Below are positions 1 to 5,522 of a stretch of DNA of 7,351 bases, one piece after another. The notes beneath the pieces are model-generated. The model ran no database searches. It had not been told where the DNA came from and saw only the letters and a list, made by a program, of their open reading frames with translations. The first letter of the stretch is position 1. Every line of letters starts with the position of its first letter. A program made the translations under genes and the position numbers. Source of the stretch: Actinomycetota bacterium (lineage in GTDB: Bacteria > Actinomycetota > Thermoleophilia > Gaiellales > Gaiellaceae); contig VAXA01000066.1 of assembly GCA_005883365.1 (NCBI GenBank), positions 9,419 through 16,769 on the forward strand. Reading direction: 5' to 3'.

Positions 1-261
1 GTCCTCCCGCTGCCCGCCACTCCGAGGCTCGCGGAAGAAGCGGAAGCGCCGCTCGAGGAAGCCGCGCTCGCAGCCGCCGTCGTCGAGGAGACACCGACGG
101 TCGTCGAGGACGAGCCTGCAGCGGCCGAGGAGACGGTCGCCGAGCAGGCGCCGGCGGAGGAGCCGGTCACCGAGCCCGAGCCCGCCGCGGAGCCTCCCGT
201 CGAGCCCGCAGCCGAGAAGCCCAAGAGGCGGACGCTGCGCCGGAAGAAGGACGACTCCTAG
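1..261 (+). CDS. rpsE: Ribosomal protein S5 (uS5), C-terminal tail only (5' partial)
   Basis: An open frame enters at base 1 and runs to TAG at 259-261, giving 86 visible residues. None of the conserved S5 core is in the window, so the assignment is inferred from position: rpsE immediately precedes rpmD in the standard spc operon. What is visible is a low-complexity tail dominated by Glu, Ala, Pro and Val (19 Glu by my count). It ends in a short basic patch (residues 73-83, with KRR and RRKK) followed by DDS. Such a tail would be an extension beyond the usual bacterial S5 end and is probably disordered. The stop overlaps the GTG start of rpmD by one base (TAGTG), so the two are probably translationally coupled. 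A different gene inserted between rpsE and rpmD cannot be excluded from this fragment. Confidence 0.7.
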   Translation, partial: VLPLPATPRLAEEAEAPLEEAALAAAVVEETPTVVEDEPAAAEETVAEQAPAEEPVTEPEPAAEPPVEPAAEKPKRRTLRRKKDDS

Positions 262-440
262 TGGCCAAGCTGCGGATCACGCAGGTCCGGTCCCAGATCG
301 GGCAGTCCGAGCGGCATCGCGGTACCCTGCGCGCACTCGGGCTCGGTCGCATCGGCCGCAGCTCCGAGCATGAGGAGTCCCCGGTGCTCGCCGGCATGCT
401 CCGCAAGGTCCGTCACCTCGTGAAGATCGAGAACTCCTAG
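261..440 (+). CDS. rpmD: Large-subunit ribosomal protein L30 (uL30)
   Basis: This small gene of 59 residues encodes L30, a single-domain protein of the 50S subunit. The N-terminus MAKLRITQVRSQIG, the central GTLRALGLGRIG (residues 21-32) and the ending GMLRKVRHLVKIE follow the bacterial L30 pattern closely, and the length is normal for the family. The start is GTG at 261, which shares its G with the upstream TAG. A Shine-Dalgarno-like AAGGA at 247-251 lies 9 bases before it. The stop TAG (438-440) is 4 bases before rplO. No internal ATG gives a sensible protein, so the GTG start is well supported. L30 is absent from some bacterial lineages, but its spc position is retained here. Confidence 0.95.
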   Translation: MAKLRITQVRSQIGQSERHRGTLRALGLGRIGRSSEHEESPVLAGMLRKVRHLVKIENS

Positions 441-444
441 CCCG

Positions 445-1074
445 ATGCCCGAGAAGCAGCTCAACCTCTCCAACCTCGCGCCGGCGCAGGCCCGCGAGGA
501 CCGCAAGCGCGTCGGGCGCGGCATGGGCTCCGGGAAGGGCCGCTACTCCGGGCGCGGCATCAAGGGCCAGAAGTCGCGGTCGGGCTCGCACAAGATGCGC
601 GCCGGGTTCGAGGGCGGCCAGATGCCGCTCTACATGCGGCTCGGCAAGCTGCGCGGCGCGACCTCCAAGGACGCGATGCCGATCGGGCCGTTTCGCACCT
701 ACACGCAGCCGGTCAACGTCCGTGACCTCGACCGGTTCGGCGCCGGCGACGAGGTGACGCCCGAGACGCTGGTCGAGAAGCGCGTGATCAAGAACACGCG
801 CACCGACGTGAAGCTGCTCGGCGTCGGGGAGGTGACGAAGAAGCTCACGGTCCGCGTGCACGCGATCTCGGCGTCGGCGCGCGAGAAGATCGAGGGAGCC
901 GGCGGCAGCGTCGAGCTCCTGCGCGAGCCGAAGGTCAAGAAGGTGCGCCACCGCAAGGCGAAGGCGGTGGCCGCTGAGGAGCCAGACACGGCCGAGGAGC
1001 AGCCCGGGGCGTCCGGCGAGGAGCCCGTCGCCGACGAGCCCACGGCCGAAGAGACACAGGAACCGGAGGAATAG
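445..1074 (+). CDS. rplO: Large-subunit ribosomal protein L15 (uL15) with acidic C-terminal extension
   Basis: L15 binds 23S rRNA and is needed in late 50S assembly. The 209-residue product has the basic, glycine-rich N-terminal arm (residues 21-47, RVGRGMGSGKGRYSGRG and onward) and the L15 family signature at about 123-154 (KLLGVGEV, then AISASAREKIEGAGG). The typical L15 ends near 145-150 residues, so about 50 residues are extra. A basic stretch (about 163-174, KVKKVRHRKAKA) is followed by a Glu/Ala/Pro-rich acidic tail (175-209). The start is ATG at 445; no strong ribosome binding site is visible, so initiation may depend on coupling to rpmD, 4 bases upstream. The last codons of this gene contain GGAGG (1065-1069), which serves as the binding site for secY. 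Confidence 0.97.
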   Translation: MPEKQLNLSNLAPAQAREDRKRVGRGMGSGKGRYSGRGIKGQKSRSGSHKMRAGFEGGQMPLYMRLGKLRGATSKDAMPIGPFRTYTQPVNVRDLDRFGAGDEVTPETLVEKRVIKNTRTDVKLLGVGEVTKKLTVRVHAISASAREKIEGAGGSVELLREPKVKKVRHRKAKAVAAEEPDTAEEQPGASGEEPVADEPTAEETQEPEE

Positions 1075-1075
1075 C

Positions 1076-2332
1076 GTGTTCTCCTGGCTCGCCAACGCGT
1101 GGCGCGTCCCCGAACTCCGCCGGCGCCTCCTCTTCACCGCCGGCGTGCTCGCCGTGTACCGCTTCGGCTCGTGGGTGCCCGCGCCTGGCGTCGATCAGAA
1201 GGCGCTGTCGTCCTTCTTCGGCGCGAACGGCAACGGTGTGCTCGGCCTGCTCAACCTCTTCTCCGGCTCGGCGCTCTCCCGCTTCTCGCTCTTCGCGCTC
1301 GGGATCATGCCGTACGTCACGGCGTCGATCATCTTCCAGGTTCTCGCGATCGTGATCCCGTCGATCGAGCGGCTGCAGAAGGAGGGTGAGGCGGGGTACG
1401 CCAAGATCACGCAGTACACCCGCTACCTCACGGTCGCGCTCGCCGCTGCGCAGGCCACCGGCTATGCCTTCCTGTTCAAGTCGAACGGCGCGCTGCCCAG
1501 TTCGAACGCCGGCAGGCTGGTGATCGTCGTCCTGACGCTCACGGCCGGCACCACGCTGCTGATGTGGATGGGCGAGCAGATCACGAAGCGCGGCATCGGC
1601 AACGGGATCTCGCTCCTGATCTTCGCCTCGATCCTCGCCTACGCGCCACAGGGGATCAGCGGCTGGATCAACGGCGGGACGTCGGCACGGCTCTTCTTCC
1701 CGCTCGTGGCGCTCGGGATCGTCGTTGCGGTCGTGTTCGTGATGGAAGGCCAGCGCCGGATCCCGATCCAGTACGCACGGCGCCAGCTCGGCAACCGGCA
1801 GACGACTGGCGGCTCGACTTACATGCCCCTCAGCGTGGTCATGGCCGGCGTGATCCCGATCATCTTCGCCGCGGCGATTCTCGCCGTTCCGCAGACTGTC
1901 GGCAGCTTCCGGCCACAGTGGAACAACTGGCTGCAGCTCAACTTCGGCTATGCGAGCTGGAAGTACCTGCTCGCCGAAGCGATCCTGATCATGATGATGA
2001 CCTACTTCTACACGTCGGTCGTCTTCAACCCGGTCGAGCAGGCGGACAACTTGCGGAAGTACAACGGCTATATCCCCGGCATCCGGCCCGGGCCGCCGAC
2101 GGCGGCCTACTTCGACCGCGTGCTGAACCGGCTCACGTTCCCCGGCGCGCTGTTCCTCGCGTCGGTCGCGGTCGCTCCGTCGATCTTCATCGCGCACTTC
2201 CACTTCTCCCAGGCGACCTATCGCGCCCTCGGCGGCACCTCGGTCCTCATCGTCGTCGGCGTCGCGCTCCAGACGATGCGACAGATGGAGTCGCAGATGG
2301 TCATGCGCCACTACGAAGGGTTCTTACGCTGA
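1076..2332 (+). CDS. secY: Protein translocase channel subunit SecY
   Basis: SecY forms the membrane pore of the SecYEG translocon, through which unfolded preproteins are exported or inserted. The 418-residue product is almost wholly hydrophobic and shows about ten membrane segments. The first SecY signature is at residues 71-90 (SLFALGIMPYVTAS, then IIFQVL). The second is at about 163-183 (MWMGEQITKRGIGNGISLL). The cytoplasmic loop with RRIPIQYARRQ is at 227-237. The last large cytoplasmic loop carries NPVEQADNLRKYNGYIPGIRPG (split here as residues 318-330 and 331-339); R337 corresponds to the invariant arginine used in SecA-driven translocation. The start is GTG at 1076, one base after the rplO stop, with a strong GGAGG at 1065-1069 and 6-base spacing. 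The stop TGA (2330-2332) overlaps the adk start. Confidence 0.98.
   Translation: MFSWLANAWRVPELRRRLLFTAGVLAVYRFGSWVPAPGVDQKALSSFFGANGNGVLGLLNLFSGSALSRFSLFALGIMPYVTASIIFQVLAIVIPSIERLQKEGEAGYAKITQYTRYLTVALAAAQATGYAFLFKSNGALPSSNAGRLVIVVLTLTAGTTLLMWMGEQITKRGIGNGISLLIFASILAYAPQGISGWINGGTSARLFFPLVALGIVVAVVFVMEGQRRIPIQYARRQLGNRQTTGGSTYMPLSVVMAGVIPIIFAAAILAVPQTVGSFRPQWNNWLQLNFGYASWKYLLAEAILIMMMTYFYTSVVFNPVEQADNLRKYNGYIPGIRPGPPTAAYFDRVLNRLTFPGALFLASVAVAPSIFIAHFHFSQATYRALGGTSVLIVVGVALQTMRQMESQMVMRHYEGFLR
2315..2320 (+). promoter_or_regulatory. Ribosome binding site of adk
   Basis: GAAGGG lies inside the last codons of secY, 8 bases before CTG at 2329. No ATG, GTG or TTG in the adk frame is near enough to use it. 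The site therefore supports initiation at the CTG rather than at an internal codon. Confidence 0.6.
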
Positions 2333-2928
2333 ACATCCTCGTTCTCGGGCCTCAAGGCTCGGGGAAGGGCACGCAGGCGCAGCGGATCAAGGCGACGTAC
2401 GGGATTCCGCACATCGCGACCGGGGACATGATCCGGGAGATGATGGCCCGCGACACGACGCTCGGTCAGCAGGTGCGCGAGGTCTACGACCGCGGCGACC
2501 TCGTCTCCGACGAGCTGATGATCGAGCTGATCCGCGACCGGCTCTCGCGCGGCGACACCCTCGGTGGCTTCGTCCTCGACGGCTTCCCGCGCACGATGCC
2601 GCAGGCCGAGGCGCTCGACGAGCTCCTGCGTGACCTCGGGCGAGACGTCGACGTCGTCTTCGACTTCCAGGTACCCGACCGCGAGGTGCTGCTGCAGCGG
2701 CTGCTCGGCCGCGCGGCGGAGGAGAGCCGCTCCGACGACACGCCCGAGGCGATCAAGCGGCGCCTCGAGCTCTACGAGCGAGAGACGGCGCCGCTCGTCG
2801 AGTACTACCGCTCGACCCGAGGCAACGTCGTCGGCATCCACGCCGACCGCACCGTCGAGGCGGTCTTCCGCGAGATCGAGGACGCCCTCGCCGAGGCCGT
2901 GCGACACGGAAAGGTGCCGCTCCATTGA
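2329..2928 (+). CDS. adk: Adenylate kinase, short form, apparent CTG start
   Basis: Cytoplasmic nucleoside monophosphate kinase that interconverts ATP + AMP and 2 ADP. With CTG as residue 1 the protein has 199 residues and begins MNILVLGPQGSGKGT, matching the family's N-terminus. The P-loop is at residues 7-15. The AMP-site motif IATGDMIR is at 29-36; the usual Ser before TGD is Ala here. The family signature FVLDGFPRTMPQ is at 81-92, with R36, R88 and Q92 at the same numbers as in the E. coli enzyme. The LID is short (around R128-R134, then SDDTPEAIKRR) with no zinc cysteines, as in actinobacterial short-form enzymes. The start CTG overlaps the secY stop as CTGA. No ATG, GTG or TTG occurs in frame between about 2281 and the P-loop. 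The stop TGA overlaps the map start. Confidence 0.95.
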   Translation: MNILVLGPQGSGKGTQAQRIKATYGIPHIATGDMIREMMARDTTLGQQVREVYDRGDLVSDELMIELIRDRLSRGDTLGGFVLDGFPRTMPQAEALDELLRDLGRDVDVVFDFQVPDREVLLQRLLGRAAEESRSDDTPEAIKRRLELYERETAPLVEYYRSTRGNVVGIHADRTVEAVFREIEDALAEAVRHGKVPLH

Positions 2929-3689
2929 TCATCCGCAAGTCCGAGGCCGAGATCGAGGGGATGGCGCGGGCGGGCGCCCTTCTCGCGGAGACGCTCGCGC
3001 TCGTCGCCGAGCATCTCGAGCCCGGAGTCGAGATGCGCGAGCTCGACCGCATTGCCGACGAGCACATCCAGGCGGAGGGCGGGTACCCGACGTCGAAGGG
3101 CTACAAGGGATTCCCGGCTGCGCTCTGCATCTCGCCGAACTCGATGGTCGTGCACGGGATCCCCGACGGCTACCGCGCGCGCGAAGGCGATCTGATCTCC
3201 GTCGATCTCGGCGTCACGCTCGACGGCCTCGTCGCCGACAGCGCCGTCACGCTCCCCGTCGGCGAGATCTCGGCCGAGGCTCAGAGGCTGCTCGACGTCT
3301 GCCGGGAGGCGCTCGGGGCCGGGATCGAGCAGGCCCACGTCGGCAACCGGCTGTCCGACATCTCCCACGCGATCCAGGTCGTGGTCGAGGAGGCAGGCTT
3401 CTCGGTCGTACGCAGCCTCGTCGGGCACGGGGTCGGCCGCTCGTATCACGAGGACCCGCAGATCCCGAACTACGGGCCGCCGGGCCGTGGGCCGCTGCTG
3501 CAGGAGGGCATGACGCTCGCGATCGAGCCGATGATCACAGCCGGCGAGCCCGACGTCTACGTCCACGCCGACGAATGGTCGATCTCCTCCGTCGACGAGT
3601 CTCTCGCAGCCCACTTCGAGCACACCGTTGCGGTCACTCCGGACGGCCCGCGCGTGCTGACGGCTGCCGGAGCCGCTTTGCTACGATAA
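2925..3689 (+). CDS. map: Methionine aminopeptidase, type I
   Basis: Removes the initiator methionine from nascent proteins; a cytosolic dinuclear metalloenzyme with the pita-bread fold. All five expected metal ligands are visible in the 254-residue product: D94 (SVDLG), D105 (VADSA), H168 (VGHGVGR), E201 (IEPM) and E232 (FEHTV). The substrate-site histidines H77 (VVHGIP) and H175 (YHEDP) are also present. There is no N-terminal zinc-finger extension, and the length matches the bacterial type Ia class. The start is TTG at 2925, overlapping the adk TGA as TTGA, with AAAGG at 2910-2914 about 10 bases upstream. The product then begins [13 protein letters not shown], as family members do. The stop TAA (3687-3689) is followed by the longest gap in the gene string. 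Confidence 0.98.
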   Translation: MIIRKSEAEIEGMARAGALLAETLALVAEHLEPGVEMRELDRIADEHIQAEGGYPTSKGYKGFPAALCISPNSMVVHGIPDGYRAREGDLISVDLGVTLDGLVADSAVTLPVGEISAEAQRLLDVCREALGAGIEQAHVGNRLSDISHAIQVVVEEAGFSVVRSLVGHGVGRSYHEDPQIPNYGPPGRGPLLQEGMTLAIEPMITAGEPDVYVHADEWSISSVDESLAAHFEHTVAVTPDGPRVLTAAGAALLR

Positions 3690-3697
3690 GCCTCTTC

Positions 3698-3720
3698 CGC
3701 GCACGGCTCCGCCGTGCGCG
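3698..3720 (+). other. Perfect GC-rich hairpin between map and infA
   Basis: CGCGCACGG (3698-3706) pairs without mismatch with CCGTGCGCG (3712-3720). C3707 and G3711 can extend this to 10 bp closed by a TCC loop. It lies 8 bases after the map stop and 36 bases before the infA start. No run of T follows (the next bases are TGTGCACGTTTG), so it is not a classical intrinsic terminator. It could be a weak or partial terminator, an mRNA processing or stability element that separates the spc part from the infA-alpha part, or an attenuator. I see no convincing -35/-10 pair in the rest of the gap. Confidence 0.6.
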
Positions 3721-3747
3721 TGTGCACGTTTGAGACTCCTATTCACT

Positions 3748-3753
3748 GAAGGG
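3748..3753 (+). promoter_or_regulatory. Ribosome binding site of infA (close spacing)
   Basis: GAAGGG lies only 3 bases before TTG at 3757, tighter than the other sites in the window. It is the only purine-rich site in the gap and lies downstream of the alternative TTG at 3730. It therefore favours the TTG at 3757, where IF-1 homology begins. Confidence 0.5.
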
Positions 3754-3756
3754 AAT

Positions 3757-3978
3757 TTGCCTACCAAGGAAGAGAAGATCGAGGTCGAAGGCGAGGTCGT
3801 CGAAGCGCTCCCGAGCACGATGTTCAGGGTGCAGCTCGACGGGGGTCACTCGGTGCTCGCGACCATCTCCGGAAAGATGCGGAAGCACTACATCCGGATC
3901 CTCCCGGGCGACAAGGTCAAGGTCGAGCTCAGCCCCTACGACCTCAATCGCGGCCGGATCACCTACCGGCACCGCTGA
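3757..3978 (+). CDS. infA: Translation initiation factor IF-1
   Basis: IF-1 is a single OB-fold protein that occupies the ribosomal A site during initiation and cooperates with IF-2 and IF-3. The 73-residue product matches the family end to end: [17 protein letters not shown] near the N-terminus, then [26 protein letters not shown] (39-54) and [13 protein letters not shown] at the C-terminus. I chose TTG at 3757 because it gives [12 protein letters not shown], the normal family length. Starting at the in-frame TTG at 3730 would add nine unrelated residues (MRLLFTEGN) and has no binding site. The gene sits 67 bases after map and 5 bases before rpmJ. It may begin a separate transcript or processed message, but no clear promoter is visible. 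Confidence 0.95.
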   Translation: MPTKEEKIEVEGEVVEALPSTMFRVQLDGGHSVLATISGKMRKHYIRILPGDKVKVELSPYDLNRGRITYRHR

Positions 3979-3983
3979 ACACG

Positions 3984-4097
3984 ATGAAAGTCCGTCCGTC
4001 CGTCAAGCCCATGTGCGAGCGCTGCCGCGTGATCAAGCGGCATGGCACGACCATGGTCATCTGTACCAATCCTCGTCACAAGCAGAGGCAGGGCTAA
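3984..4097 (+). CDS. rpmJ: Large-subunit ribosomal protein L36 (bL36), zinc-binding form
   Basis: This 37-residue gene encodes L36, the smallest 50S protein: [20 protein letters not shown] and so on, ending HKQRQG. The zinc-ribbon ligands are C11, C14, C27 and H32 (CERC, then CTNPRH), so this is the zinc-containing C+ form. Bacteria with a zinc-response programme often also carry a C- paralogue elsewhere. The start is ATG at 3984, 5 bases after the infA stop. There is no recognisable ribosome binding site, so coupling to infA translation is likely. The stop TAA abuts the rpsM start with no gap. Confidence 0.97.
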   Translation: MKVRPSVKPMCERCRVIKRHGTTMVICTNPRHKQRQG

Positions 4098-4475
4098 GTG
4101 GCACGCATCGCCGGAGTCAATCTTCCGAACCAGAAGCGGCTCGAGATCGGGCTGACGTACATCTTCGGGATCGGCCAGCCCACCGCGCGCAAGGTCGCCG
4201 CAGAGCTCGGGCTCAATCCGGACACGAAGGTCAAGGACCTCACCGACGAAGAGGTCACGAAGCTCCGCAACTACATCGACTCGAACCTCGAGGTCGAGGG
4301 CGACCTGCGCCGCGACCGGCAGCAGGCGATCAAGCGGCTCTCCGAGATCGGCGCCTACCGCGGGATCCGCCACCGGCGCGGCCTGCCGGTGAACGGGCAG
4401 CGGACGAAGACGAACGCCCGCACCCGCAAGGGTCCGAAGAAGACCGTCGGACGCGGCAAGAAGGCGGCGAAGTAG
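4098..4475 (+). CDS. rpsM: Small-subunit ribosomal protein S13 (uS13)
   Basis: S13 sits in the head of the 30S subunit, forms intersubunit bridges and contacts P-site tRNA. The 125-residue protein starts [14 protein letters not shown], contains the helix-two-turn-helix segment [12 protein letters not shown] (21-32) and the family signature [19 protein letters not shown] (94-112). It ends in the usual lysine-rich tail. The start is GTG at 4098, immediately after the rpmJ TAA, with AGAGG at 4084-4088 as binding site 9 bases upstream. Because the gap to rpmJ is zero, there is no room for a separate leader like the S4-binding pseudoknot that precedes rpsM in E. coli. Confidence 0.98.
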   Translation: MARIAGVNLPNQKRLEIGLTYIFGIGQPTARKVAAELGLNPDTKVKDLTDEEVTKLRNYIDSNLEVEGDLRRDRQQAIKRLSEIGAYRGIRHRRGLPVNGQRTKTNARTRKGPKKTVGRGKKAAK

Positions 4476-4476
4476 C

Positions 4477-4884
4477 ATGGCCCCGCCCCGCAGAGCAGCG
4501 GCCACGCGCGGCCGCACGCGCCGTCGCGTCCGCAAGAACATCGCGATCGGCCAGGCTCACATCAAGACGAGCTTCAACAACACGATCGTCGCGCTCACCG
4601 ATCGCGAGGGGAACGTCATCGCCTGGGAGTCCGCCGGCTCCGCCGGCTTCAAGGGCTCCCGCAAGTCGACGCCGTTCGCCGCGCAGGTGACCGCCGACGC
4701 AGCGGCCCGGAAGGGGATGGAGCACGGCCTCCAGAAGGTCGAGGTCTTCGTGAAGGGGCCGGGCTCGGGCCGCGAGACCGCGATCCGGTCGCTCCAGGCG
4801 GCCGGGCTCGAGATCTTGGCCGTGAAGGACGTGACGCCGCAGGCGCACAACGGCGTCAGGCCGCGGAAGCGGAGGCGGGTCTAG
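4477..4884 (+). CDS. rpsK: Small-subunit ribosomal protein S11 (uS11)
   Basis: S11 is on the platform of the 30S subunit near the mRNA exit, close to the Shine-Dalgarno helix. The 135-residue product has an Arg/Ala-rich N-terminus, then the core [19 protein letters not shown] (28-46), [14 protein letters not shown] (57-70) and the C-terminal family signature ending [13 protein letters not shown]. The HNG motif (N125), whose Asn is the isoaspartate site in E. coli S11, is retained. The commonly seen HNGCRPPKRRRV is [12 protein letters not shown] here, a mild departure. The start is ATG at 4477, one base after the rpsM stop. The stop TAG overlaps the rpsD GTG by one base (TAGTG). Confidence 0.98.
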   Translation: MAPPRRAAATRGRTRRRVRKNIAIGQAHIKTSFNNTIVALTDREGNVIAWESAGSAGFKGSRKSTPFAAQVTADAAARKGMEHGLQKVEVFVKGPGSGRETAIRSLQAAGLEILAVKDVTPQAHNGVRPRKRRRV

Positions 4885-5504
4885 TGGCCAGGGATCTCGG
4901 GCCGAAGTGCCGCATCTGCCGCCGCGAGGGAATGAAGCTGTTCCTCAAGGGCGAGCGCTGCCTGACGGAGAAGTGCGCGATCGAGCGCCGCTCGTATCCG
5001 CCGGGCGAGCACGGCCGCGGCCGCATCAAGCAGAGCGAGTACCTGCTGCAGTTGCGCGAGAAGCAGAAGGCGCGCCGCTACTACGGCCTGCTGGAGAAGC
5101 AGTTCCGCACCTACTACGACAAGGCGTCCAAGCGCTCCGGCGTCACCGGCGAGGAGCTGCTGCGGATGCTCGAGACCCGGCTCGACAACGTCGTCTACCG
5201 GCTCGGCTTCGCTGCCTCGCGGGCGCAGGCGCGGCAGCTCGTCCGCCATGGCCACTTCCATGTCAACGGGCGGCGCGTCAACATCCCGAGCTACCAGGTG
5301 CGGCCGAACGACGTCGTCACCGTCCCGCCGAGCTCCTCGGCGCAGCAGGTGATCCGCGACGCTACCGATCTCGTCTCGACGGTCGCTCCGTGGCTCCAGG
5401 CCGATCACGACGGGCTCACGGGCAAGGTGCTCAAGCAGCCCGAGCGCGACGAGATCGACACGCCGGTGCAGGAGCAGCTGATCGTCGAGCTCTACTCGAA
5501 GTAA
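4884..5504 (+). CDS. rpsD: Small-subunit ribosomal protein S4 (uS4), zinc-binding form
   Basis: S4 is a primary 16S rRNA binder that nucleates 30S assembly and takes part in decoding fidelity. In several bacteria it also represses its own operon. The 206-residue product has a four-cysteine zinc site at C9, C12, C26 and C31 (CRIC, then CLTEKC), the central [12 protein letters not shown] element, and the S4 RNA-binding domain at about 95-160 ([16 protein letters not shown] and onward). It ends with the normal VELYSK. The start is GTG at 4884, overlapping the rpsK stop, with a strong GGAGG at 4871-4875 (8-base spacing) inside the last rpsK codons. An 18-base gap to rpoA contains only the rpoA ribosome binding site. 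Confidence 0.98.
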   Translation: MARDLGPKCRICRREGMKLFLKGERCLTEKCAIERRSYPPGEHGRGRIKQSEYLLQLREKQKARRYYGLLEKQFRTYYDKASKRSGVTGEELLRMLETRLDNVVYRLGFAASRAQARQLVRHGHFHVNGRRVNIPSYQVRPNDVVTVPPSSSAQQVIRDATDLVSTVAPWLQADHDGLTGKVLKQPERDEIDTPVQEQLIVELYSK

Positions 5505-5509
5505 CGGAA

Positions 5510-5515
5510 AGAGGG
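5510..5515 (+). promoter_or_regulatory. Ribosome binding site of rpoA
   Basis: AGAGGG lies 7 bases before TTG at 5523 and 22 bases before the first in-frame ATG (5538). The spacing chooses the TTG as the rpoA start. The eight bases GGGAATTT (5513-5520) also occur at the infA site (3751-3758). Confidence 0.65.
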
Positions 5516-5522
5516 AATTTCT

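Noticed and set aside
935..2311. Long minus-strand open frame opposite secY (458 codons)
   Set aside because: It is antisense to an unmistakable SecY. Its composition (Arg, Asp, Glu, His rich, no recognisable domain) is what high-GC third positions produce on the opposite strand.
1564..2328. N-terminal extension of the adk frame back into secY
   Set aside because: The frame is open upstream, but the translation is Arg/Asp-rich noise. Adenylate kinase homology starts exactly at the CTG next to the secY stop.
2564..3733. Plus-strand open frame across adk and map in another frame
   Set aside because: Arg/Ser/Pro-rich translation with no motifs, overlapping two genes whose catalytic residues are intact.
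3730..3758. Promoter for infA using TTGAGA (3730-3735) as a -35 box
   Set aside because: At 17-base spacing the -10 would be GAATTT at 3753-3758, a poor match that overlaps the start codon. No alternative -10 of the TANNNT type is present.
4631..4650. Tandem TCCGCCGGC repeats in rpsK
   Set aside because: They encode the normal S11 segment SAGSAG with preferred codons, so no separate repeat function is needed.
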